DNA of 7,397 nucleotides, from the NCBI GenBank assembly GCA_003501525.1, contig DNPI01000103.1, positions 1 to 7,397 on the forward strand, given 5' to 3'. The first letter of the stretch is position 1. Every line of letters starts with the position of its first letter. Shown one piece after another: positions 1-6,421 of this stretch. The stretch comes from Planctomycetota bacterium (GTDB lineage: Bacteria > Planctomycetota > UBA1135). The position numbers and the translations under genes were made by a program. The notes under the pieces are model-generated. The model ran no database searches. It was not told the origin of the DNA and saw nothing but the letters and a program-made list of their open reading frames with translations.

Positions 1-434
1 CTTTCTGCACCTTCCATGACCTCCTCAAGGCTTATTTGAACAGCAGCCCGCAAACTGCGGCCACGACGAGACCCTTGCGCTCCTCGACCACCGAAACCTA
101 GGAGATCCTCGAAGAACCCGGATGATCGCTGACCTCCAAAGACATCGCCGAATTGTGAAAATATTTGTTCAAGATCAATCCCTTCAAATGGCGAACCGCC
201 CCCAGGGCCTCCAGAAACTCCGGCGTGACCGAATTGATCGTACGCTTGACGTTTTTGAGCGTCTGAGAGGACAGCGTAAGCTTCGGTGGCTTCCTTGAAT
301 TTTGCGTCAGCGTCGGGCTCTTTGTTCCTGTCAGGATGAAACTTGAGGGCAAGCTTTCGGTACGCTGATTTAATGTCGGCATCCGACGAATCTCGTCCGA
401 CACCGAGAACTTCGTAATAGTCGCGCTCGGCCAA
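1..434 (-). CDS. dnaJ: DnaJ (Hsp40) co-chaperone, N-terminal part, runs off the left edge
   Basis: This is the J-domain co-chaperone that delivers unfolded clients to DnaK and stimulates its ATPase in the cytoplasm. Reading the minus strand from a TTG at 434-432 gives 144 residues. The J-domain spans about residues 4-68, starting ERDYYEVLGV, with the catalytic HPD at 33-35 and KFKEATEAYAVLSD following. A Gly/Phe-rich linker covers about 71-122 and includes a FGDVFGG stretch like the DIF region of DnaJ. RSLRAAVQISLEE then opens the client-binding domain. The zinc-finger CxxCxGxG repeats would lie beyond the window. The start is forced: the in-frame stop of groEL-B (440-438) is two codons upstream and no ATG or GTG lies before the J-domain. 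There is no convincing Shine-Dalgarno sequence, so translation probably depends on termination of groEL-B. Identity is certain; the TTG start is very likely. Confidence 0.95.
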   Translation of the reverse strand, partial: MAERDYYEVLGVGRDSSDADIKSAYRKLALKFHPDRNKEPDADAKFKEATEAYAVLSDAQKRQAYDQFGHAGVSGGPGGGSPFEGIDLEQIFSQFGDVFGGQRSSGFFEDLLGFGGRGAQGSRRGRSLRAAVQISLEEVMEGAE

Positions 435-437
435 AAA

Positions 438-2045
438 TTAGGCTACAGCGCCTTCAGTAGCTTGATCTTCTTCTTCTTTTAATTCAGTGACCAAAGTGTT
501 TGTGGTCAAGAGAAGAGAGGCTACTGAGGTTGAGTTTTGGATTGCGAGTCTCACTACCTTGGTGGGATCAATTACCCCCGCTTCAGCAAGATCACAGTGA
601 TTGCCTTTTAGCGCATCGAACCCGTTCCATCCTTCCGATTCCAAGGTCTCTGCGACTGTAACGCTGCCGTCATAGCCCGCATTGGAAGCAATAGCGCGGG
701 CCGGGGCTCGGAGCGCTTGGGCCACAAGGGCTACACCAAGGTTTTCGTCGCCATCTGCTTCTACAGCTTCGACGCTCTGAATGCATCTAAGCATCGCTGT
801 GCCTCCTCCCGGAACCACTCCTTCTTCTATTGCAGCGCGTGTCGCGTGTAGAGCATCTTCCGCGCGGTCCTTGCGTTCTTTCATCTCGGCCTCTGTTGCT
901 CCACCAACTTGGATAACAGCGACTCCACCAGCCAATTTCGCTAGCCGCTCTTGTAGTTTTTCTTTGTCGTAATCTGAGGTGGACTTTTTCATCTGAGCCT
1001 CTATTTGGCGAGTTCGCTCTTCGATAGCGTTTTTTTCTCCACCCCCGTCAACGAGTACGGTTCTGTCTTTTTCGATGGAGACTTTGCGGACTTGCCCTAG
1101 GTGTTCCAGGCTAACGCTTTCAAGCTTTAATCCAGTTTCTTCCATAATTGCCGTCGCTCCCGTGAGCGCAGCAATATCCCCAAGCATGGCTTTCCTCCTG
1201 TCTCCAAAGCCCGGTGCTTTGATGGCAACAACTTTCATCACAGCCCTTAGCTTGTTGACGACCAGAGCGGCAAGAGCCTCTCCTTCGATGTCTTCGGCGA
1301 TAATTAACAGAGGTTTCCCTGATTGTGCGGCTTGCTCCAGAACAGGAAGGAATTCCGCAAGCGATGAAATCTTTTTCTCGTGAACCAGCACGAGGGCATC
1401 TTCATACTCAGCGGTCATTTTGGAGAGATCGGTTACGAAGTACGGAGAGATATAGCCCTTGTCGATGGCCATTCCATCAACGTATTCCAGCGTGGTCTCA
1501 ATTCCTTGCGCTTCCTCTACAGTGATGACACCTTGTTCGCCGGCCTTCTCAACGGCATCCGCGAAGAGTTCGCCCATTGGCGCATCTTGATTGGAAGAAA
1601 TGGTACCGACTTTGACTATGTCTTCTCTTCCAGATACAGGCTTGGACAATGTTTGCAGACAGGCAAGAGCCGCTTCTGCGCCTATTTCCATACCTTTGCG
1701 TAGAGCAGTGGGTGAAGCCCCAGAGGCCATGTGTCGCAACCCAAGGTCGACCATTTCGGCTGCGAGAAGTGTAGCGGTTGTGGTCCCATCTCCAGCTTCG
1801 TCGTTAGTTTTGGATGCCACTTGACGGACAAGTTTTGCGCCCATGTTCTCGAAGGGATCCTTCACTTCGATTTCCTTTGCGACAGTGACTCCGTCTTTGG
1901 TCACCTGAGGTCCTCCAAAGGATTTTTCAAGAATGACATTGCGTCCAGCGGGACCGAGAGTCACTCCAACGGTTTTTGAAAGAGTTCGGATGCCGGCTTG
2001 TAATTTGGTTCTAGCCTGGTCGTCAAAAAGGATCTGCTTTGCCAT
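438..2045 (-). CDS. groEL: 60-kDa chaperonin GroEL, second copy (GroEL-B)
   Basis: This ATP-driven folding chaperonin subunit (535 aa) would form double heptameric rings in the cytoplasm and work with GroES. The equatorial ATP site is intact: TLGPAGRN near residue 29, TKDGVTVA with D51, GDGTTTAT with D86, and the late catalytic aspartate D397 in AEDALHATRAA. The apical face keeps the GroES/substrate residues (Y198, Y202 and F203 in GYISPYF, plus LPVLE and EALAALVVN), and hinge glycines are present (G191 and the AGGVAV motif). The C-terminus is TELKEEEDQATEGAVA and lacks the usual Gly-Gly-Met repeats. It is the third gene of the operon, 17 nt after groES and 3 nt before dnaJ. The ATG at 2045-2043 has no Shine-Dalgarno sequence; the leader is CCC-rich with a repeated CCCAGA. 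Of the two copies this one looks closer to canonical GroEL. Confidence 0.98.
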   Translation of the reverse strand: MAKQILFDDQARTKLQAGIRTLSKTVGVTLGPAGRNVILEKSFGGPQVTKDGVTVAKEIEVKDPFENMGAKLVRQVASKTNDEAGDGTTTATLLAAEMVDLGLRHMASGASPTALRKGMEIGAEAALACLQTLSKPVSGREDIVKVGTISSNQDAPMGELFADAVEKAGEQGVITVEEAQGIETTLEYVDGMAIDKGYISPYFVTDLSKMTAEYEDALVLVHEKKISSLAEFLPVLEQAAQSGKPLLIIAEDIEGEALAALVVNKLRAVMKVVAIKAPGFGDRRKAMLGDIAALTGATAIMEETGLKLESVSLEHLGQVRKVSIEKDRTVLVDGGGEKNAIEERTRQIEAQMKKSTSDYDKEKLQERLAKLAGGVAVIQVGGATEAEMKERKDRAEDALHATRAAIEEGVVPGGGTAMLRCIQSVEAVEADGDENLGVALVAQALRAPARAIASNAGYDGSVTVAETLESEGWNGFDALKGNHCDLAEAGVIDPTKVVRLAIQNSTSVASLLLTTNTLVTELKEEEDQATEGAVA

Positions 2046-2062
2046 GGTTCTGGGTCTGGGGA

Positions 2063-2359
2063 TTAGTGTTCGATTTTTGCCAAAATTTCTTCAGAGCGAA
2101 GTATTTTCAATTCTTCTCCTCCGATTTCGATGCTGTTTCCAGCATAAGCGGCGAAAACGATTTGATCTCCGTTTGTAACGGAAATAGGAATGAGGGTGCC
2201 ATCTTCTTGGGTGCGTCCCGGTCCAACGGCGATTACTGTTCCGGAAGCGGGAGTCTCTTTGGCCGCATCTGGGAGAATTATTCCTCCAGCACTTGTGTCT
2301 TTAGCTTCGGAGGGCTTGACAAGAATGCGATCTTGATTGGGGCGAATGCTTTGAGACAT
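2063..2359 (-). CDS. groES: 10-kDa co-chaperonin GroES
   Basis: This is the GroES lid subunit (98 aa, normal length), which assembles as a heptamer, caps the GroEL ring and closes the folding chamber. The sequence begins IRPNQDRILVKP. The mobile loop lies around residues 17-33 (SEAKDTSAGGIILPD), with the IIL hydrophobic clamp that docks on the GroEL apical domain. GTVIAVGPG follows, then the C-terminal strand pattern YAGNSIEIGGEELKIL and ILAKIEH. It sits between the two groEL genes: its ATG is 6 nt after the TAA of groEL-A, in the same frame, and its stop lies 17 nt before groEL-B. No Shine-Dalgarno sequence precedes the ATG, so translational coupling to groEL-A is likely. As the only groES in the unit it may serve both GroELs; that is inference. 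Confidence 0.98.
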   Translation of the reverse strand: MSQSIRPNQDRILVKPSEAKDTSAGGIILPDAAKETPASGTVIAVGPGRTQEDGTLIPISVTNGDQIVFAAYAGNSIEIGGEELKILRSEEILAKIEH

Positions 2360-2365
2360 TGGTTG

Positions 2366-3985
2366 TTAGAAATCTTCTCCGTGGTCTTCTTCGGGCTCGT
2401 CCTTTTCTGGAAGCTCTGTAATGAGGCAGTCAGTAGTCATTAATGTGCATGCAACGGAAACGGCGTTTTCAAGGGCGGTGCGGGTGACTTTCGTTGGGTC
2501 GACAATGCCCATCTCGACAAGGTCCCCATAGGTGTCAAGGAGTGCATTCCAGCCGTGCTTGAAATCGTCCTCTGCTAAGACTTTCCGGGCTACTAGTGAG
2601 CCATCTTGACCGGCATTTTCAGCAATCGTTCGGACAGGAGCCTCGAGGGCTTCCATTAGAATTTCTTTGCCAATTGCTTCTTCACCTTCAAAAGATAGAG
2701 TTTCGGCTACAGCTTTAGAGGTTCTCAGGAGAGCCGTTCCACCTCCCGGAAGAATGCCTTCTTCGAGAGCCGCTTGTGTGGCTGAGCGAGCATCTTCAAA
2801 ACGAGATTTTTTCTCTTTAACTTCAGTCTCAGTGGCTCCTCCAACTTGGATCTGAGCAATGCCACCGACTAGTTTTGCGAGGCGTTCTTGGAGCTTTTCT
2901 TTGTCATAGTCCGATGTGGTCTCATCAATTTGGCGTCTTATTAGCGCTGCTCGGCCTTCTACGGCCTTTGCGTTGCCAGCTCCCTCGACGATGGTGGTGT
3001 TGTTTGAGTCAATTAGAACTTTCTTCGCGGTTCCAAGGGAGTCCAGCTCAATATTGTCTAGCTCCATCCCATCATCTTTCATGAGGGGCTCAGCGCCTGT
3101 TACGGTTGCAAGGTCACGGAGCATTTCTTTTCGACGGTCTCCATAGCCAGGGGCTTTAACGGCTGCTACTTGCACAATTCCGCGCATTTTGTTCAGTACC
3201 AAGGTCGCAAGAGCTTCGCCTTCTAAATCTTCCGCTACAACGACTAAAGAACGTCCGGCTTCTTTTGCCTTTTCAAGTAATGGAAGCAGTTTTTGTGCGG
3301 ATTTAATTTTTTCCTCATGAATAAGGATGAGGGGGTTTTCGTGCACGCACTCGAGAGTGTCGAAATCTGTAGCGAAATTGGGTGAAAGAAAACCTCTGTC
3401 AAACTGCATTCCTGTAACCACTTTGACTTCAGTGTCGAGGCTTTTGCCTTCTTCGACGGTGATAACGCCTTCTTCACCGACTTCTTCGAAAGCCTCGGCC
3501 AGCATGTCTCCTATGGCGGAGTCGTTGTTGGAGGCGATTGTTGCGACGGCTCTAATCGCTTCGTTCCCTTCTACCGCGCTGGCATTGATTGCTAGTTGCT
3601 CAATCACGGCATTTGTGGTCTTTCTGATTCCGCGGATCAGAGCAGCGGGATTTGCGCCAGCAGTGAGATGCTTGAGAGCGCTGCGGTAAATGGACCAAGC
3701 CAATAGGGTGGCAGTGGTGGTGCCGTCTCCAGCGCGATCGGAAGTCTTTGTAGCAGCTTCTTTTACCAGCTGTGCTCCTAAGTTCTCGGCTTTGTCGGTT
3801 AGCTCTATTTCACGAGCGACAGAGACACCATCTTTGGTTACTTGGGGGCCTCCCCAAGATTTATCCAAGATTGCAGCTCGGCCTTTTGGTCCGAGAGTGG
3901 AAACCACAGCATTGGCGAGCTTTTCTACGCCTTTGAGGACAGCATCGCGAGCTTCCGTTTCGAATGTAAGTTCTTTCTGAGCCAT
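2366..3985 (-). CDS. groEL: 60-kDa chaperonin GroEL, first copy (GroEL-A), divergent paralogue
   Basis: This is the first gene of the chaperone operon (539 aa), a GroEL-type ATP-dependent folding chaperonin. Numbering runs parallel to E. coli GroEL through residue 398. The ATPase residues D52 (TKDGVSVA), D87 (GDGTTTAT) and D398 (FEDARSATQAA) are kept, as are hinge G192 and G375. Differences from E. coli include A37 for N37, W44 for F44, F199 for Y199, N203 for Y203 and L264 for V264; the last three lie in the apical substrate/GroES face. The C-terminus is acidic (PEKDEPEEDHGEDF) instead of Gly-Gly-Met. The ATG at 3985 is preceded by only a weak GGA, which could be paired in a small hairpin. 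This is a true GroEL, but its client range or partner use may differ from that of GroEL-B. It is not a pseudogene: the frame is open and conserved throughout. Confidence 0.97.
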   Translation of the reverse strand: MAQKELTFETEARDAVLKGVEKLANAVVSTLGPKGRAAILDKSWGGPQVTKDGVSVAREIELTDKAENLGAQLVKEAATKTSDRAGDGTTTATLLAWSIYRSALKHLTAGANPAALIRGIRKTTNAVIEQLAINASAVEGNEAIRAVATIASNNDSAIGDMLAEAFEEVGEEGVITVEEGKSLDTEVKVVTGMQFDRGFLSPNFATDFDTLECVHENPLILIHEEKIKSAQKLLPLLEKAKEAGRSLVVVAEDLEGEALATLVLNKMRGIVQVAAVKAPGYGDRRKEMLRDLATVTGAEPLMKDDGMELDNIELDSLGTAKKVLIDSNNTTIVEGAGNAKAVEGRAALIRRQIDETTSDYDKEKLQERLAKLVGGIAQIQVGGATETEVKEKKSRFEDARSATQAALEEGILPGGGTALLRTSKAVAETLSFEGEEAIGKEILMEALEAPVRTIAENAGQDGSLVARKVLAEDDFKHGWNALLDTYGDLVEMGIVDPTKVTRTALENAVSVACTLMTTDCLITELPEKDEPEEDHGEDF

Positions 3986-3990
3986 AATTT

Positions 3991-4007
3991 TCCGAATGTC
4001 GGATTCG
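3991..4007 (-). promoter_or_regulatory. Overlapping short hairpins in the groEL-A leader
   Basis: Directly upstream of the groEL-A ATG, the minus strand contains TCCGA-CAT-TCGGA (4003-3991). Overlapping it is CGAAT-CCGAC-ATTCG (4007-3993). The two 5-bp stems exclude each other. The first would hide the only Shine-Dalgarno-like bases (GGA), ending 5 nt before the start codon. On a heat-shock gene this could act as a small RNA thermometer or switch, but the stems are short and could occur by chance. Confidence 0.25.
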
Positions 4008-4027
4008 TTTCAGGGGAGACTGAGTGA

Positions 4028-4048
4028 GGCGGTGGGGGATCGACCGCC
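4028..4048. promoter_or_regulatory. 6-9-6 inverted repeat, possible operator in the divergent spacer
   Basis: GGCGGT (4028-4033) and ACCGCC (4043-4048) form a perfect inverted repeat around 9 nt. It lies 43 bp upstream of groEL-A and 22 bp upstream of the divergent NPCBM gene. The 9-nt spacer matches that of the HrcA operator CIRCE, but the arms (CIRCE: TTAGCACTC/GAGTGCTAA) do not. It could be an operator for an unknown regulator or a transcript hairpin. I see no clear sigma70 or sigma32 promoter in the 84-bp spacer. Confidence 0.3.
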
Positions 4049-4069
4049 GAGTTCCTAATTCCTCATCCT

Positions 4070-5293
4070 TTGGTAGGAATCGGCAAAAGGGGGCGGAGAT
4101 TCTATCCTCGCGGTCTCTTGCTTGTCTCCATCATTCCTTCCTTTTCTGTCTTTCTTGTTGCGTGGCCTCTTTTGCAGGAGGTTGACGACGGCTTACGGGG
4201 AGCATGGGTTACTACTTCTACAGGACAGAGCCTCTTGGATTCGGATATTTCGTTGACCGATTTATTGACATCAAATAGCAGGGCACTTAGCAAAGATGCC
4301 GTTTCCAATTGGATTGAAGTCGGTTGGGATGGGACAGTCTCTCTACTCTCTGCTGCATGGGCTCTTCATCTAGATGACGGTTCACGCTTGCTTGGTAACC
4401 CGCTCGGTGGTGGAGAGGACAGACTCGATTGGGAATTGCCGTGCGGCACGAATCTTGATGTGGATCTTAACGGGGTACGTGGGATTTCCCGTTTGGGTTT
4501 AGGAATGCCAATTCGAGCTACTGAGAAAGACACCCTTGTGCTTGGCGGGAATCTTGAAAACCCCGGGGATCCCCGTGAGGGTTGGTGTTTGGCTGTAGAG
4601 GAAAAGGGCGTAGTTTTTGAGGGGCCCGCCGGAGAGAGTCGACATGGCTGGTCACAGGTAAGAGAGTTGAGACTTCTCGTGCATCATTCAGACTCCCCAA
4701 ATGCAGGATTTTGGATTTATTTTCGCGGAGGTGGCCACATGCGTGTTTCAGAAATTATGGAAACAGGGGAGGGCTTTGATCTGGAATCAAAATGGGTTAA
4801 GTCTTTTTATGTTCCGAGGAGGGCGGTTGAGCGATTGGCCCAGCGCGATGCTGGAGTGAGAGAATTGGATTTGTCCCTTTCCCCTTCTATCCGGTTTCCA
4901 GAGGGGAGCGCTGATTGGACCCCGAAGTGTGGTTTCTCTGTGGAGGGTAGGCCTATTTCTGTTGCCGGATGGAAATCTGCTTTGGGTTGGGGTACCCAAG
5001 CACCTACGAGTCTCGTGTTTAGCGAAGTGGGTCCTGGTGCTTTCGTAGGTAGAGTAGGGATAGACGATGAGGTGGCAAGTTTTAAAGAAGTAAGCGATGT
5101 TCTTTTCGAATTGGTTTTTGATGGAAAAGTTATTGCTCAATCGCCATATATGGGCTTTGGAGACACACCCTTTTTGATGCGAGGAATACTACCCAGCAGG
5201 GGGGAGCTTGAGCTGCGAACTACCTCGCTTAATCCAGTGCCAACTGGTACTCATGGAGATTGGCTAGACCCGGTGATTAAAACCTTAAAATAA
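4070..5293 (+). CDS. Membrane-anchored protein with C-terminal NPCBM/NEW2-like module
   Basis: The 407-residue product has a basic N-terminus (KRGRR), one hydrophobic segment at about residues 15-32 (signal anchor or uncleaved signal peptide) and a large outward-facing, beta-rich body. Residues about 288-405 match the NPCBM pattern: VEGRPISVAGWKSALGWGTQ, then FVGRVGIDDEVA, VLFELVFDGKVIAQS, a GELELRTTS strand and the closing GDWLDP. NPCBM modules are predicted to bind carbohydrate. Residues about 97-145 and 153-205 look like repeated small beta modules (LDDGSRLLG followed by DVDLNGVRGI; LVLGGNLENPG followed by WSQVRELRL), a layout I associate with planctomycete surface proteins. Cysteines are C125, C173 and C287. 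No catalytic domain is seen. The start is TTG with no Shine-Dalgarno sequence; an in-frame TGA at 4025-4027 limits extension, and TTG codons near residue 17 are alternatives. It diverges from the chaperone operon and seems monocistronic. Confidence 0.8.
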   Translation: MVGIGKRGRRFYPRGLLLVSIIPSFSVFLVAWPLLQEVDDGLRGAWVTTSTGQSLLDSDISLTDLLTSNSRALSKDAVSNWIEVGWDGTVSLLSAAWALHLDDGSRLLGNPLGGGEDRLDWELPCGTNLDVDLNGVRGISRLGLGMPIRATEKDTLVLGGNLENPGDPREGWCLAVEEKGVVFEGPAGESRHGWSQVRELRLLVHHSDSPNAGFWIYFRGGGHMRVSEIMETGEGFDLESKWVKSFYVPRRAVERLAQRDAGVRELDLSLSPSIRFPEGSADWTPKCGFSVEGRPISVAGWKSALGWGTQAPTSLVFSEVGPGAFVGRVGIDDEVASFKEVSDVLFELVFDGKVIAQSPYMGFGDTPFLMRGILPSRGELELRTTSLNPVPTGTHGDWLDPVIKTLK

Positions 5294-5308
5294 TAATTCG
5301 AATTATTA
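5291..5308. terminator. 18-bp perfect palindrome between convergent genes, candidate bidirectional terminator
   Basis: TAATAATTCGAATTATTA is a perfect palindrome centred between 5299 and 5300. It contains the TAA stop of the NPCBM gene and ends 4 bp before the GGDEF stop codon. Its position between convergent genes suits a shared terminator. However, the stem is AT-rich and no clear U-tract follows, so it may instead be a protein-binding site. Confidence 0.35.
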
Positions 5309-5312
5309 GCGC

Positions 5313-6317
5313 TCAATCCTCAATCTCATTTGGCCTTTCTTGGTCAATCGATTGACTTTTGCCTCGGCTGTCGAAGAAGGAGATTCGATTTTTCCCTCCT
5401 TGCTTCGCAGATTTTAGAGCTTGATTCGCTTGGAGAAAAAATGCTGAAGGGTCTTCTATCCCTTCTCCTGAAAATTCCGAGAGCCCGAGTGAGACTGAGA
5501 TTCTTGCTGAGAAGGAGGCGTCGGTAGATTCAGTTCGTTCAGCTAAAGCTCGAATTCGGGAAGCAACATTTACTCCTTCCTCAAGGGTGGTAGCCGGTAA
5601 GAGGACAGCGAACTCGTCCCCACCAATGCGCGCTGGGATGTCAATGGTTCGAATACATTTGCGGAGCACCTCCGAAAATGTTCGAAGCACTAGGTCGCCA
5701 AACTCGTAGGAGGTCGTGTCGTTAACTCCTTTGAAATCGTCCAAATCAATTAGTGCTAAGCAAAGAGAGGACTTATGCCGCGCGCTGCGATTGAATTCTT
5801 CTGTTAATCGTTCGCGGAAATGGCGATTATTGAAGAGGGTCGTCTTGTCGTCGCGAATTAGTTGACTTTCGAGAGTTTCTGCTCGAGTTCGGCTGGCATT
5901 TAGAAGCCCAGAAACACGTATTAAGTTTTCCAGCCGGTTTCCAGCTTCGCTGACGGGGGAAGTAGGACGAATCCAATCTGTAAGTCCTTCTCGAGTTCGC
6001 AGAAGGCGGTCGACTAATCTGTCTGATGCGGACTCCCAAGGAATTGCTAGCCAGGGTGTTTTCTTGTTTGGTGAGAGTAGTTCGCTTAGAACTTGCCACT
6101 CTAATGTTTCAGGTTGCAAAGTTAGTGGGAGGATAATGGCAACATCTACTTCATTGCTTTCGAGTAGTAAACGACTGGCTTCTATATCGTGGGTTATGTG
6201 CACATTCCATCCATGCTCCAAAAACCACTCGCGGTATTCGACGGGGCAATTGTGCCGATGGTCGAGAATGGCGAGGGTCATTTGGCCAGAGGGGATGGGG
6301 GCCGCAGGGGAATTCAT
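5313..6317 (-). CDS. Diguanylate cyclase: GGDEF domain behind a degenerate receiver-like domain
   Basis: This 334-residue protein would make cyclic di-GMP from two GTP in the cytoplasm. The GGDEF domain covers about residues 155-316. Its active-site motif is intact (GGDEF at 232-236, 5624-5610). D191, N199 and D208 match the metal and guanine-contact positions of PleD (LIDLDDFKGVND, FGD). The product-inhibition I-site is present as RTID (223-226), five residues before GGDEF. The usual DxLTGLxNR entry is altered to DKTTLFNNR. Residues about 13-120 fold-match a receiver (AILDHRH, VDVAIILPL, TPWLAIPW, DWIRPTSP), but the phospho-acceptor position falls on L63 and the switch lysine is R117. A short helix at about 127-155, possibly coiled-coil, links the two. 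The ATG at 6317 is supported by AAGGA six nt upstream. It is monocistronic, convergent with the NPCBM gene and divergent from rpsB. Confidence 0.92.
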   Translation of the reverse strand: MNSPAAPIPSGQMTLAILDHRHNCPVEYREWFLEHGWNVHITHDIEASRLLLESNEVDVAIILPLTLQPETLEWQVLSELLSPNKKTPWLAIPWESASDRLVDRLLRTREGLTDWIRPTSPVSEAGNRLENLIRVSGLLNASRTRAETLESQLIRDDKTTLFNNRHFRERLTEEFNRSARHKSSLCLALIDLDDFKGVNDTTSYEFGDLVLRTFSEVLRKCIRTIDIPARIGGDEFAVLLPATTLEEGVNVASRIRALAERTESTDASFSARISVSLGLSEFSGEGIEDPSAFFLQANQALKSAKQGGKNRISFFDSRGKSQSIDQERPNEIED

Positions 6318-6323
6318 TCGCTG

Positions 6324-6328
6324 TCCTT
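6324..6328 (-). promoter_or_regulatory. Shine-Dalgarno site of the GGDEF gene
   Basis: The minus strand reads AAGGA, then six nucleotides, then ATG (6317-6315). This is the only good Shine-Dalgarno spacing in the window and favours this start over the internal Met13. Confidence 0.65.
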
Positions 6329-6392
6329 AATTATGGCCTAGGATTTAAGCAAATAGGGGGACATTCCTCTTTGTCTTCATAAGTTTCATGCT

Positions 6393-6421
6393 TTGACGAT
6401 GGATTCAAGGGGGGCTACCAT
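6393..6421 (+). promoter_or_regulatory. Candidate sigma70 promoter for rpsB
   Basis: TTGACG (6393-6398, five of six matches to TTGACA) and TACCAT (6416-6421, four of six to TATAAT) are separated by 17 bp. Transcription would start near 6428, leaving a leader of about 55 nt before rpsB. The -10 overlaps the left arm of the inverted repeat at 6411-6449. Confidence 0.4.

Noticed and set aside
98..403. Open 101-codon minus-strand frame overlapping dnaJ
   Set aside because: It is in another frame from the clear J-domain reading and has no recognisable protein features.
2540..2545. GAGTGC core of CIRCE
   Set aside because: Lies inside the groEL-A coding sequence with no partner arm.
3690..3980. 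Open plus-strand frame of 96 codons antisense to groEL-A
   Set aside because: Low-complexity Ser/Ala/Val translation typical of antisense shadows over a conserved gene; the same applies to the other plus-strand frames over both groEL genes.
4049..4058. GAGTTCCTAA resembling the right half of CIRCE
   Set aside because: One base too long, and no TTAGCACTC-like arm lies 9 nt upstream; judged a chance match.
3986..4069. Possible sigma32-type promoter (CCCCCA-like -10) for groEL-A
   Set aside because: The minus strand has CCCCCAC but no CTTGAA-like -35 at the required distance.
5306..5314. TTAGCGCTC, eight of nine matches to the left half of CIRCE (TTAGCACTC)
   Set aside because: No GAGTGCTAA-like right arm follows after 9 nt, and the site lies at the 3' ends of two non-heat-shock genes.
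6279..6281. Alternative GGDEF start at Met13
   Set aside because: No Shine-Dalgarno sequence precedes it, whereas the ATG at 6317 has AAGGA at six nt.
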